A stretch of DNA of 64,000 nucleotides from Bursaphelenchus xylophilus (GCA_904066235.2 CAJFCV020000003.1:3720001-3784000), one strand, 5' to 3'. Positions 1-10,893 are shown, numbered from the stretch's first letter. Notes: generated from the sequence alone by a model not told the origin. Numbers and translations are program-made.

Positions 1-1782
1 TCTAGAGTCCCTAAAGGCTGTAAATAGAAGCAGGGTAAGGGCTGATTTCCTATCCGAACTTTTTTCGGCAATTTCGACTTAAAAAATTCAAAACTCAAGT
101 TTTCGCGTCGGCACCCAAATTGAAAAAATACGCGCGGCATTCCGTATTTTAAAATTTCAGTACCTCTCCGTACTCCGCCCACCAATCACAGAGTCAAAAG
201 AAACGGGTAAGAAGACAGTAAATGTGGACGAATGGCGGCAAATGCTGGACGTTTTATGGTCCGATCCAAAACAACAAAATGGATGTAGCCCAAATGTGTT
301 CCGAGGCGGTGGTACCTACTTTGGGCCAGACATTACTAAGAAATTCCTGGAGAAGTGAGTTATGTTACTATATGCTACTATCAGACATATAAAAAGTAAA
401 AACTCCAGTTTTGTAATTTACCAAAAACTTTCGGCTGTAAGCAAGATTTGCACTATCGACGAAAGTTTTTGGATAAATCTTCCTACGCGTCTACAGCAAT
501 ATTCCTGACCTTCCAACTTTCAGAAACGGGTTCAAAATGATTGTTCGCTCGCATGAATGTAAATACGAGGGCTACGAGTTCACACATTCCGGTCAGTGTC
601 TAACAATTTTCTCGGCTTCCAACTATTACGAGTCCGGCTCGAATCGCGGTGCTTACGTCAAATTCATCGGCGAAGAGAAGACCCCGCATTTCGTGCAATA
701 CATGGCGAGCAAGGTGCATAAGAAAACGACAGTCCGACAACGACTCAGCATTGTGGAACAGAGTGCAATTCGCGATTTGAGGGAAAAATTGGGGGCTTTC
801 AATTCGGAGCTGCAACGGGAGTTCAACAAAATCGATAATGCTGGAATTGGTAAGTCATATACTGATCTGATGACTAATTACATCCAAAAATAAGCCTTAT
901 TATCCTATATCTTAACCCGTAGGCCACTAAAATCTGGTCTAAAAAATTATTCAATCTATTTTTAGGTACGATATCGGTCAACTCCTGGTGTGATATTGTC
1001 GAGCGAGTTACTGGCCTAAATGTCCCATGGCACGCTCTGGCACGGCGATTAGTCCCTATGACACAAGACGGACGGTTCGTTCATTACAAGAAAAAGATCA
1101 GCGTGCAATTGGGTGATCCGACGACTCCTGGAGTCTACAGTATGAAACAGCCTAACTTCCAACCACAGGTAAGGAAATATGGTCTAACTCAGAGTCAAAA
1201 TATAGTAGAACTTGCTATCAAACTTGAGTAAAACTTGCTGGGTATGACTTCAGATCAGGAAAAAATTGTTTCGGGTTCTATAACAATAGTATATTGTTAT
1301 AGAAAAGTGTTCAAACTCGAAAAAAAAATTTTTTGACCCCTGACAATCTTTTTCATTTGAAAACTGCCTTCGGAGACCTTGTAGATCCTTTATTCAGAAA
1401 GTTCATAATATTTCAGGCTGTTCTAAGCTCAATATTCCAAAAATTTCCATTAAACTCCTCCAAAAATTATGAACAGACAGTAACTTTTCTCACATTTTAC
1501 CGCCTAACCCCCCAATTTCAGGACAACGGAGTTGCCGAGACTCTCTATCGCCACAAAACGACCCTAGAGACCCTGTTTCGCTTCATGGACAAAGACAATT
1601 CTGGCCAAGTCTCAATGCACGAATTCATTGAGGCCTGCTCGGTCCTGGGCCAGTTCACAAAATCAAACATGAGTCGCGAATATGTGGAGCAAATCGCGGA
1701 GAGCATCGACTTCAACAAGGACGGCTTCATTGATCTGAACGAATTTTTGGAGGCCTTCCGATTAGTCGACCAAGGGGCATAA
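1..1782 (+). CDS. pef-1: PPEF/RdgC-type serine/threonine phosphatase with EF-hands, 3' part
   Basis: Five exons can be phased: 1-34, 161-354, 524-849, 966-1168 and 1522-1782 (TAA stop); the 5' end is outside the window. Phosphatase signatures are present in order: [31 protein letters not shown] and IFSASNYYE, the C-terminal half of a PPP catalytic domain. Two clear EF-hand loops follow ([13 protein letters not shown] and [13 protein letters not shown]), with a degenerate one before them ([14 protein letters not shown] across the 849/966 splice). A PPP core followed by C-terminal EF-hands is diagnostic of the PPEF/retinal degeneration C family, which are calcium-responsive phosphatases, in nematodes linked to sensory neurons (family knowledge). 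The symbol is by family resemblance only. The gene converges on the RPAP3-like gene that ends at 2362. Confidence 0.9.
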
Positions 1783-2361
1783 ACCACCAAAAAAATACTA
1801 TTTATACTACCCGGTAGCTCTTTCCGTTCGCTGAGAATGTCTTGGAAATTGTAAAATACGAAGAGTTTTCTTAAAACATAAATTTGAGCATTCAAAATTT
1901 CCGTATTTTAGCGCAATATTTTTGTAATTTTCAGCGATTTCTCAATAATACAGCGCAATATTCGTCTCTGAATAGAGTTTTATACAAAAAGCGGAGATTC
2001 TGTCGTACTGCAGTCTCTTTTTCGATATTATACTTCCATTTTTTGAACAAAGATATTCGGTTTTACACATCTTTTGTTTGCTAATTTTATGCAATAACTT
2101 TGTGGTCTTATTTTACAGAAAAATAAAGTTGTTGAATTGCTATAAAAAGAAAATAAACGGTTTTCAATTCAAAAGTTCATTAGATAAAAAAACATCTTCT
2201 GATATAAACAGAAATGTAAAATACGAATTGCTTCTCTTCTAGTTTATTTTTTATCACTGATCAAAATATAAAAATCAACAAATTGTACAAGACATCAACC
2301 GGTAACCAACTCTTGCGGTCTTATTTTAAGAATGATGAATCAAACCTTCGCTCAGAAGGCT
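1783..2361. other. Convergent 3' intergenic region
   Basis: This AT-rich stretch separates the stops of two convergent genes. An AATAAA lies at about 2122-2127. Two copies of GTAAAATACG (1851-1860 and about 2215-2224), the reverse complement of the recurrent 10-mer described in the findings, are here. No gene is seen. Confidence 0.6.
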
Positions 2362-3760
2362 TTAACAACACATGTAGGCCTTCTTCACTTCTTGAACGAG
2401 ATCCCCGAGATTTGTTGGGTATCGACGAAGGTAATTTTCGAGATCTGCAAACAAAATTTACATTACACTACCTAAACTCGACCAATTTGACCTCAAAAGT
2501 TCTTTCAGTCCCTCGTTATTTGTTCTAAAACTCAAAAAAAAATAATTAAATTTCATACCTGGCTTTATATCGTCCGCAGCCATCAGAATGCATAAATCGA
2601 ATCTTGACACCTTGGACAACGACAACAACATCTGAAGGACCGATTCTCCAATCAAATCACAAGAATTTAGCCCTTTGAACAGACATACCAAGGTTTCAAA
2701 ATCAAGGACACCACCAAAAACGGGTTCAAAATAGAAAGGATCAATCGTCTGGAACAAATTGATATTATCTTTGATACCTAAAATCAAAAAACCTTCAAAA
2801 ATTATGCCACTTACAAGGAAATACTTGGCAAACAACTTTGGGTCATGTCGTAGATCAACAAAGGCCGTGTAAAATTCTGAAGAGGTCTGTGGAGGTGGTG
2901 GAAGATCGTCATACTCCATTTGAGATCCTTGTTCTTCTTCAAGAGGCAGATCTGAATCAGGAATTGGCTTTTGGTCGTCCATTTCTTCATCCACTGATAT
3001 CCTAGCTTGATTGAGATTTATTTTATCCAAATCAGGCACCTTATCATTGATCGGTTTGATCTGAATTTCCTTTAGCGCGGTTTTCGACTGAAGGGCTTCG
3101 GATTTGGAAAAGGTAGTAATTTTGAGCTCCGGTTCGTCCATCTAAACGTAAAAATAATAATAGCAAAAACTTACTTGTTTTCCAAGTCTCTCCAGCAACA
3201 TTACCACATCCCTGTTCATTGGATCTATGTCGAGAAGACGATCAACATCGGCACGAGCCCTACCAAAGAGCTTGAGCTTCTCAGCAGCAAGGGCCCGCCG
3301 ATATAAAGACTTCTCGTGCTTTGGGTCTAATTTTAGGGCTTCTGTAGTATCAGCCAACGCCTTCTCGTAGCTGAAAGAATAATAACATCAAATGAACATC
3401 ATAATATTTTTTTAAAAAATTTTCAAGATTAATAAGAACAGTATCATCTAATAATACAATTTTTCGCAACCTCATGGCATAAAAGCGCATTGTCCAATAT
3501 TGTAGACAAACATAATATTTTGAATTTCTTAATAAAATCATGAGCAAGATAATATTTATCCTAAAGTGCCCTAAAATCAAGAAAAAAATTTAGAAAATAT
3601 ACCTTTCCATCTTGAGATAAGCTTGAGCTCGATTCCCCAAAATCACAGGTGTAACTTCAAATTCCAGGGCTTTCGAGTAGGATTTGACGGCATTGTTGAA
3701 TCTCTTGTGCTTGAAGTGCTCATTACCTTCTAACCTCAAGGCTTCAGCTTCTTTTGACAT
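2362..3760 (-). CDS. RPAP3-like TPR protein (R2TP co-chaperone type), 317 aa
   Basis: Five phase-consistent exons on the minus strand: 3603-3760, 3175-3370, 2815-3141, 2748-2559 and 2362-2444. The N-terminal third is a TPR unit: the start MSKEAEALRLEGNEHFKHKR, then RAQAYLKM and SLYRRALAAEKL. The middle is acidic and low complexity. The C-terminal third (SEFYTAFVDL...KYFL, TIDPFYFEPVF, RFDLCILM) fits the RPAP3_C domain. RPAP3/Spag1 proteins bridge Hsp90 to RUVBL1/2 in the R2TP complex for assembling polymerases and snoRNPs (family knowledge). At 317 residues it is much shorter than vertebrate RPAP3, with one TPR block rather than two. The ORF reads through the 66-nt third intron in frame, so retention would add 22 residues. 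RPAP3 versus SPAG1 identity is not settled. Confidence 0.8.
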
Positions 3761-4108
3761 CCTTGAACCTAAATCTATCCGAAAAATTCAAGAAAACTAC
3801 CGGCAAAAAAATAAAGAAATAATTTTTGTTTGCGTCAACTCTCACTCTGACTTTGCGTCAACTGTTTCTTTAGTCAAGAAAAGTCTCAAAACATATCTGA
3901 TTGAAAACTCCAAGGGTAGTTATGAGTCCTCTGAACAGTCAAAGTGCCTTGTCTAGCTAAATCAGTTAATTCTGACAGATTCCAATAATATTTTGACCGA
4001 TTTTTTTCGTGAATAACACCTACGTTTCGGCGGTTGACATAAACATGGCCCGAATCACAAGTAGTCAGAACTAATTTATTACTAAATAAATAGGGTTTAT
4101 CACAAAGA

Positions 4109-4372
4109 TCATGATTTTTTGGTTTGAAAGTTCTCTACTTTCCCATCTTCCATGCCTTCAATTTCGTCCCGAATGGATCCAACTGTCCGATGTTGCACAC
4201 AAACTTCTTGCAGAACAAATTCGTATTCAGTTTTTGGAAACCTCTGAGCAAACGTGCAATCCACTCCTACAATGAGTTTCAGTATAGTGCGAGAAAAAAA
4301 CAGCTAAATAAAACAATGAATTTTAGTTGGCTTACTTGGTACCTGCGATGATGATAATGTCGGTGATGACAT
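4109..4372 (-). CDS. Unrecognised 64-aa protein, two exons
   Basis: Exon 1 is 4336-4372 (ATG TCA TCA CCG...) and exon 2 is 4109-4266, ending in TGA. The donor CCAA|GTAAGC and acceptor ATTGTAG|GA keep phase. The product starts MSSPTLSSSQVPRVDCTFAQ and is hydrophilic and charged, with an acidic C-terminal half (GSIRDEIEGMEDGKVENF). I see no signal peptide, membrane segment or known domain. The stop lies about 350 bp upstream of the start of the same-strand RPAP3-like gene, a spacing compatible with an operon. Function unknown. The frame is open at near-random length, but the hydrophilic composition and clean splice sites favour a real gene. Confidence 0.55.
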
Positions 4373-4646
4373 GATCTGATAATCTGTTGGGTAAGGCTGT
4401 AATTTATAGGTCATAAAAGAGGTATCAACAAAGTAACATTAACAGAAATCGCGGGCTATCAGCACATGTTTTCAGCTTTCTACTTTAGTCATCTAAAAAA
4501 ACCTAAAAATAGTCCAGAATAAAATGTAATTGTACGATACAGGAAGTAAGACAATCTCGCTGAAATCTAAATTATTTAGCGTAATTTTGATAAAAAATTA
4601 GGCCAATATCCTTGAGGATACCAGCGAAACAGGAAGAAAGACTATA
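4373..4646. other. Intergenic, no gene seen
   Basis: AT-rich sequence between the 64-aa gene start and the left end of the foldback element. It probably contains the promoter of the minus-strand pair. No ORF or RNA structure could be supported. Confidence 0.4.
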
Positions 4647-5625
4647 CTGCTCCACGAAATGATAGACGCACCATATTTTTAGCGATTATCTTCCTTATAC
4701 TGAATGACATCCAAAAATGTTCAACAGATGAAATGTGGCAAATTAAACGAGAAATCATGTCCCGTAGCAATTTTGGAACAAAATTTTGCCTTGACTGAGA
4801 TATGACATTTTTTAGACTTTTTTGGGGTCCACAAAATGATAGACGCACTTGAGTAATTTTGTGTTTATTTAAAAGAATTTTGAGTCAACCTGCTCTTATT
4901 ACATTTCGTCGTGTTCTCTGTAGTATTAGAAAGGGAATTACATTTATATCCGCCATACTTCATCGACGCAATGGCCTTATGAGCCATTTCCGACCTTGTA
5001 CATGAGGTAAACATTCATTTTGAAAAAAAAAAAATTAGGTTGGGCTGTCTTCTTGGGCAAAAAACTAGCTAATACTGTTAGATTATACGTGTAAATCTCG
5101 CTAATGGAAAAAAACAGCTTGTTCAAAGATCTCGGGTATTTTCTTGGCTTATAATCTTCAGCAAGTAGCTACCGTAATACATTTAGACCCCCGAAATACC
5201 AAGACGAATGAACGGATTGGCAAAATTTGATTTGCGAATTCGAATTCAGCATGCCTGAAAACGTAATGCTGCACTCATCAGCCGTTAGAGAACAAATTGT
5301 GTCTGTAAACTCTTTCTAAAAAAAAGTTCACAAAAATAGGCATATTTTGGCCTATTTTTACACGTTTATATTTTAACTAATCATCTGCGGCACATAGTAC
5401 ATTTAAGCAAGCAATAAGTTGCTGTTATAGGTTTTTTAACATGCTGAGTTTGATTTTCTGAGCAAAAAGTTGCCATCGATGGAAATTTTCTGTACTCTTA
5501 GGGCCTTTGAAGGTTACTGTAGATGGTCTACGGTAATTTAATGGTCGATTAAATGACTTCAAACGGATCGGTATTGGTTTATTTTATATCTTATATTTGC
5601 TACAAGTAATCTAAAATGGTTTAAA

Positions 5626-6218
5626 GTACGCACTTCCGCTAAGCCAAAATTGGCTTTCTCCCAGCAAAGAAATTTTTCGTTGCGGGACCCGCACCCGGTG
5701 GAAGCGCCACTAAAAATAAAAATAATTTTTCAAAGAAAGTTGATGTTCCAATGTAAAAATGATGTTGAAATGGAGTTTCCACAGAGGTAAGTAGGTTTTC
5801 ACACCTATTTGAGCTTGAAAATGCTATAATAGTTCTTAGTTGTCCATTTTTTCCTCATTTTTCGTAATGTTATGTGATCTTGCGGACGGATCAAGATTGG
5901 CTATGGAGAATTTGAGTTTTTTTTGATGTAATTTCAGAAATAGGAGCACAACAGTCCATCCAGACACTGGAATCTCCTCCAAGGCCGTCAAAATCACGAA
6001 CTCCACCCCAAAGATGTTTTTTGAACGCATCGGTATGTTGTTTATGTTATTATTGCATTATTTATTTAGATTTTTAGGTAAATCTTTTCGAATTTACAGA
6101 TGGTGAACCTTCTCCCTGCGCCCAGTACAACAATCGCCCCATGATCGCTGCGTGCGTTACTGATCCCAAACGGCCCTCTTTAGGGCCACATTTATTTGAT
6201 GTTGATGCGGTGATGTAA
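5626..6218 (+). CDS. Histone H2B-derived spliced ORF in the left foldback arm
   Basis: Three phase-consistent exons: open from about 5626 to 5786, then 5938-6032 and 6100-6218 (TAA). Exons 2-3 encode TTVHPDTGISSKAVKITNS, then FFERIDGE and AQYNNRP. This aligns with the H2B histone fold (VHPDTGISSKAM, then FERIAGEA, then AHYNKRS). The H2B C-terminal helices are missing: the frame instead reads straight into the histone-type stem-loop and stops 30 nt later. The first exon is not H2B. Frame is kept by a 1-bp difference from the right arm. There is no clear start codon or evidence of expression, so it may be a decaying captured fragment. Conserved H2B genes are normally intronless, so introns flanking the piece are odd. 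Confidence 0.6.
6172..6187 (+). promoter_or_regulatory. Histone mRNA-type 3' stem-loop, left copy
   Basis: GGCCCT, loop CTTT, then AGGGCC: a perfect 6-bp stem with a 4-nt loop, preceded by CCCAAAC and followed by ACA. This matches the layout of the SLBP-bound element of replication-dependent histone mRNAs (metazoan stem GGYYYU/ARRRCC). The first loop base is C rather than the usual U. Its position directly after an H2B fragment supports capture of a histone 3' end. Confidence 0.65.
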
Positions 6219-6499
6219 ATAAAGAATCTGGTTTTAGTGGATTGTAGACGATTAATTTTTGAAGACGAGCACCGCCACGTCAAGAAGCTAATCATAAACC
6301 TAGAGATTACCAAACAGAACAATTAAAAAATCGTGTATGCGAATCCTTTGTGAAAGAACGTTATTTATGAAATTCTGTCGTTTCAGATTACCATTTCAAC
6401 CAGAAGCTATCTATAAAACAAAATTTAAATCACATGAAACATGATAAATTGAAATAAAAGTTTTATTTATACCAAAAACATCTAAAACATGCCAAAGTA

Positions 6500-7114
6500 A
6501 TATCAAGTGTAATATGTGGCCCTAAAGAGGGCCGTTTGGGATCAGTAACGCACGTAGCGATCGTGGGGCGATTGTTGTACTGGGCGAAGGGAGGAGCTTC
6601 ACCATCGCGATGCATCGGTAAATTTGAAGAGATTTACCTAAAATCTAAATAAATAATGCAATAATAACATAAACAACATACCGATGCGTTCAAAAAACAT
6701 CTTTGGAGATGGAGCTCGTGATTTTGACGGCCGTGGAGGAGATTCCAGTGTCTGGATGGACTGTTGTGCTTCTACTTCTGAAATTACATCACAAAACTCA
6801 AATTCTCCATAGCCAATCTTGATCCGTCCGCAAGATCACATAACATTACGAAAAATGAGGAAAAAATGGACAACTAAGAACTATTATAGCATTTTCAAGC
6901 TCAAATAGGTGTGAAAACCTACTTACCTCTGTGGAAACTCCATTTCAACATCATTTTTACATTGGAACATCAACTTTCTTTGAAAAATTATTTTTATTTT
7001 TAGTGGCGCTCCCACCGGGTGCGGGTCCCGCAACGAAAAATTTCTTTGCTGGGAGAAAGCCAATTTTGGCTTAGCGGAAGTGCGTACTTTAAGATGGTTT
7101 TTTGGCGAAAGCAA
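6500..7114 (-). pseudogene. Second, frame-broken H2B-derived copy in the right foldback arm
   Basis: On the minus strand the same exon order recurs: first exon down to about 6923 before GTAAGT, then a second exon near 6770-6678 encoding TVHPDTGISS, then a third near 6610-6520 with AQYNNRPTIATC. One extra base upstream of GATGTTTTTTG shifts the frame to TGA just before the FERI motif, so this copy is broken relative to the left arm. Some residues are closer to canonical H2B than in the left copy (PTI versus PMI). Confidence 0.55.
6518..6533 (-). promoter_or_regulatory. Histone mRNA-type 3' stem-loop, right copy
   Basis: Inverted copy of the stem-loop at 6172-6187 (plus strand GGCCCTAAAGAGGGCC). 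The stem is unchanged between the arms although surrounding bases differ. Confidence 0.6.
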
Positions 7115-8294
7115 AATCGTTAATCAAATTTTTTTTTCAAACGAATTTTTACCTCATGTACAAGGTCGGAAATGGCTCATAAGGCCATTGCGTCGATGAA
7201 GTACGGCGGATATAAATGTAATTCCCTTTCTAATACTACAGAGAACACGAGGAAGTGTAATAAGAGCAGGTTGACTCAAAATTCTTTTAAATAAACACAA
7301 AATTACTCAAGTGCGTCTATCATTTAAGAGCGAAGGAATAAGAGCGAAAAAAATCTTCTGAAAAAAATGCTTCAGCCTCTTTCTTTTTTTGTCGAAAGAG
7401 TCTCGAGCAGATTCTCACCACTTGGGGACGCGTCTGCCGTCACACTCTTTCTTCTCTTCTGGAGGAAGCGTCTGCGAGCAGGCTCTTCCCGACGTTTATA
7501 AGCCCCGCCCCCTCGATTTTGAGCCAATCATCGCTGAGTTGGCGGTTTTCTTGCGGAAAACGGTTGTTTTGGGTGAAAATTTTTGCCTTTTCATTATTCC
7601 GGTGATTTGGGCATGTTTTTATTTGTTTTAGAACTGTGATACGCTTAGCCTTACTATGGCTGTCATTTGAAGATTCAATTGAAAATCAGATACATTCCTG
7701 GTTAACACAACGGTTAAGAAAATCAAGAAAAAACAAGTTTCACAGATTTATTTATGTGCACCACAAGTAACATCTTTACATTTAGATGTAGAGGGCCGTG
7801 TCGGATTCTGCCCATGGGCGTTCGTGTCCATGTTCACAGTCTCCCTTTCTTCCTCATTGTTACTGAGGTTGGCAGTTGCAATTTTAGGATATTGAGGCTG
7901 AATTTGGAAAAATTAGCGACTTTTCAACAATTTTATATCTAAAATAACATCAAACTCCTCAAAACAACTCTGTCGGTCGTACTTATTATTGGCGCACATG
8001 CAAACCACGTGTCACTCACTAAACTGCACATTTCGCAACAAATTTACCTTATTTTAGACAAAGATACCTAAAAATTTCAAAAAATCTCGGTTGACGTAGG
8101 CCTGCAAAAAATTTCAATAATATCAACTAAATTACTATTTATACTTTCTTTCTCCGCCTCCTAAGCACTTCATCACTCACAAAAACAGCGCAAACTCAAA
8201 AAATAATATTACTTTAGCCCAATCCGCTGAAAACTCAAAAAAAAAAACCTCAAAAATCCCAATCTTCTCCCTCAAAACTCTCTAAAACTGTTAC

Positions 8295-8644
8295 TTACTT
8301 CCCATTCAACAAGTCGTGAATATCCCTCTCCGTGCTGGATCCAGCTTCATCAACTGCCACGGGGATCTTATCCGTGGAGACCAAATTCTATATTGCTTTA
8401 TACCTAAAATGTTTAAAAAAAGTTCTAACTTACAAAGTCGTCCGAATTTATCGCTGTAGCGATCACATACTGTTGATGTCGAACATCAATTGGGCCTGAA
8501 AAGTTAAAACAAGTTCAGGTATGGTGTCCGCAGTTGGCCGGGTAGGAAAAATTAGACCTGAAATTACTCAAATATGCTAACAAAATAAGGCAACTTACAT
8601 TTCGCCGCGTCGGTCCGCCCTTCTTCGTCAAAATTCCCTATCAT
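8295..8644 (-). CDS. 66-aa spliced ORF inside the nested element
   Basis: Exons 8599-8644, 8434-8495 and 8295-8387 join in phase with good signals (T|GTAAGT, TTTTCAG|GC, TTT|GTAAGT, ATATAG|AA) and end in TAA. The product begins MIGNFDEEGRTDAAKC and contains VIATAINSDDF and STERDIHDLLNGK. It is acidic and soluble with no signal peptide. I do not recognise it. A stop lies immediately upstream of the ATG in frame. It could be cargo of the element or chance. The alternative donor GGGAA|GTAAGT at the end would extend it. Confidence 0.4.
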
Positions 8645-8839
8645 TCATCGATGGGCTTCACCTCCATCTATTGTCGTCGGCCACTTTTGTTCGGTCAAAA
8701 CGACTGAAAATTGTTCGGGCGCAAGCTGCGGAACCTTTTTTTCGCTTTTGCCAGAAAAATGAAGTTTTACCAACAACTTTGACGCCAAAAAAAGGACGAC
8801 CAAGATTGATATGCGATTGATGAAGGCCTCCAAACACCG

Positions 8840-9125
8840 CCCATCAGATGTTGAACTGGATCTACTGCAAATCATGGACTTATATTCGGCCTCCAATGTC
8901 TGGACTCGGAAAAGGTACGTAGAATGTTAAATTGTTGATAGTATTGACAAATTTTAGCCGAAATATCTCCGCGTCATGTGCAGCGAGATGTTTCAATAGT
9001 TCTGGAGGACAAGCATAATAATGATGGGGCTTATGAAGTAAATGAAGTCCCTCTTCATCGGCTTGCAATATGGTAAGTTCTTTTCTTCTGTTTTGCGTTG
9101 TTGATTTAGGAAATCAACTAAATAG
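8840..9125 (+). CDS. Possible spliced ORF inside the nested element, plus strand
   Basis: A 43-nt intron (8915-8957, GTACGT...TTTTAG) and a second (9073-9109, GTAAGT...TTTAG) connect an open frame that ends KSTK-stop at 9125. The middle exon encodes SPRHVQRDVSIVLEDKHNND. The start is unclear; an upstream frame of the same strand is also open with a basic segment (LTPKKRTTKIDMRLM) vaguely like a transposase helix-turn-helix. Identity unknown. Confidence 0.3.
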
Positions 9126-9914
9126 CTCCACCGAATGCATTCGCAGCCAGCCGTTCAACAATCCCATAGGTACGCGAAAAAGTGCACAATTTTCCGGCTA
9201 TTGTTGCTATTACAATTCAGCCACCATGGTTTATTATCTCTGTTACCTGAATTACATTTTTGTGACCTTCTTTACATCAGATTTATATATTATATTTGAT
9301 TTCTCCGATATCTGTTTCTTAGACACCTTTATTTATTGTTATTAAAGATTAGTTATTCATTTATTTTATAGAAAATGAACGAAGAGTGTTAGATTATACT
9401 GTCCAAACTTTCTTCTCAGAGAAAAAATGTAAAAAACATTGTATACTTGAAAAGAACAGTGCTTTATTTACTAAATGGCAACATTTCAATTCGCCGTTTT
9501 TCCTCAAAATCCTGCAGAAGTGGGCGGAGCCAATAGGCGGAAAGAGTCTCGACCCACACTCTTCCCCCACCTTGATGGCGGGAGCGTCTGCTCGAGACTC
9601 TTTCCGCCTCTCAGATTCTTTCCCAAATGGGAAGAGTTCGTAAACACACTCTTCCGAACGAAAAGGAAAGAGGCTGAAGCATTTTTTTCAGAAGATTTTT
9701 TTCGCTCTTATTCCTTCGCTCTTATTTTGTGGGCCCCAAAAAAGTCTAAAAAATGTCATATCTCAGTCAAGGCAAAATTTTGTTCCAAAATTGCTACGGG
9801 ACATGATTTCTCGTTTAATTTGCCACATTTCATCTGTTGAACATTTTTGGATATCATTCAGTATAAGGAAGATAATCGCTAAAAATATGGTGCGTCTATC
9901 ATTTCGTGGAGCAG

Positions 9915-10893
9915 TATATTTCAAACAACATTTTTAACCTGTGGCTAAGACAATGTAAAATACGCATTGGTTTTAAGGATATTTTATTAACACACGCTAG
10001 ATACTAAGTCTACGACTAAATTTTGCTATAATTTTTTAGTGTAGACACTTACCAGACCCTTAAACCCACTTAAAATCATGCCCAGTCTCTCCGCCAAAAA
10101 AAACCCAAAATTGCACTAAAAATACCCTCAAAGCACGCAGACTGCACCTTTGTTTGTCTTCCCAATCAATCCTCGACCTTCCTGGAGAGCATCTGACCCC
10201 AGTACATCTTATATAACCTTCTAGAGCGGCCGGCACCGGGCTCGATCCTAATCCAATCGCGGAATTCCGTTCTCAATCCCACAAATGATGTGACTAAATT
10301 TAGAAATGAGGTCATTTCTCGCTGTGAAAGGCAATATCTTAGTCTTTGCAAGACGGAGAATTTTTGCATATTACGAAGTAATTGATGGAATTTGCAGAAA
10401 TGACGTATAAACGGCCGAAGATTGACGAGGATGGCTCAATACACGCAAGAATCGTTGAGGCCAAAATATCTCTTTTAAATGTAGGGATCTTGTGCAGAAA
10501 GGGTTTGGCCGACAGGCCACATTCTTTCATAATTGACCAAGAACCCAATAAAATCACTCCTTTTTATATAGCAATATAATAGATACTACGCATAATGAAG
10601 CACGAGACGCCTAACTAATCTGATTACTGGACATAAATAGAGCTCTATTCATGTTCTATGTTATGACAAACACATTTGTTTTGATCAAGAAAAGAGCACT
10701 TTTAAAAAATAATGAGATTGGGTTACTGTAATCACCAAAAAACGGAAAATTGGCTAAAATATGCTTGCGATTCTGCACGTAAATTTCATGCAAATTCGGC
10801 CAAGATCTCTACGAAGCAAGGACGACCGATCCAAACTCGTTTATTCTGCTGTTTGTGCTTCTTGTGCGGTTGAACTAAAAGTGCATTGAAGCC
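9915..10893. other. Region of overlapping short open frames
   Basis: Between about 10170 and 10580 both strands stay open in several frames of 60-72 codons, for example plus 10382-10579 (MTYKRPKIDEDGSIHARIVE...) and minus 10166-10369 (containing EPGAGRSRRLYKMYWG). No set of splice sites clearly picks one. GC content here is higher than in the flanks, so one gene or a decayed one is likely, but I cannot say which. Confidence 0.3.

Larger units (their letters stand above)
5617..7096. repeat. Inner inverted-repeat arms of the foldback
   Basis: Sequence from 5617 to about 6190 recurs in reverse complement at about 6510-7096 with few differences. Landmarks are a GC-rich block at 5680-5710 paired with 7005-7040 and the stem-loop at 6172-6187 paired with 6518-6533. 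The unmatched spacer is about 300 bp. The arms differ by small indels, for example one extra base just before CAAAGATG in the right arm, so they are not identical duplicates. Confidence 0.85.
7325..9724. mobile_element. Nested TIR element, about 2.4 kb
   Basis: Left end TAAGAGCGAAGGAATAAGAG (from 7325) is the exact inverse of the right end (to 9724). The inverted match runs roughly 60 bp, through the CTTCTGAAAAAAATGCTTCA block. It interrupts the foldback's right arm: the uninterrupted sequence is seen in reverse complement at 4825-4850. Subterminal GC-rich blocks (7390-7510 and 9520-9640) resemble each other. The insertion site is a T run, so a 2-3 bp target duplication cannot be resolved. 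No transposase was recognised. Small spliced frames lie inside. Confidence 0.7.
4647..9914. mobile_element. Composite foldback DNA element, TA-flanked
   Basis: The ends are inverted copies: CTGCTCCACGAAATGATAGA at 4647 and its reverse complement ending at 9914, each flanked by TA (4645-4646 and 9915-9916; TATA on both sides). The left arm from 4647 to about 5033 matches the right arm read backwards from 9914 to about 9733, then 7324 to about 7150. The inner arms 5617 to about 6190 and about 6510-7096 are also inverted copies. Two interruptions break the symmetry: about 580 bp (5034-5616) only in the left arm, and a 2.4-kb nested element in the right arm. TA flanks suit the Tc1/mariner superfamily, but no transposase is visible, so this is probably non-autonomous. 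The inner arms carry the histone-derived frames listed separately. Confidence 0.8.

Noticed and set aside
4642..4848. Minus-strand 68-codon ORF, also found near 9740-9910
   Set aside because: It lies wholly in the foldback's terminal repeat and its open frame is a by-product of the repeat; no transposase motif is present.
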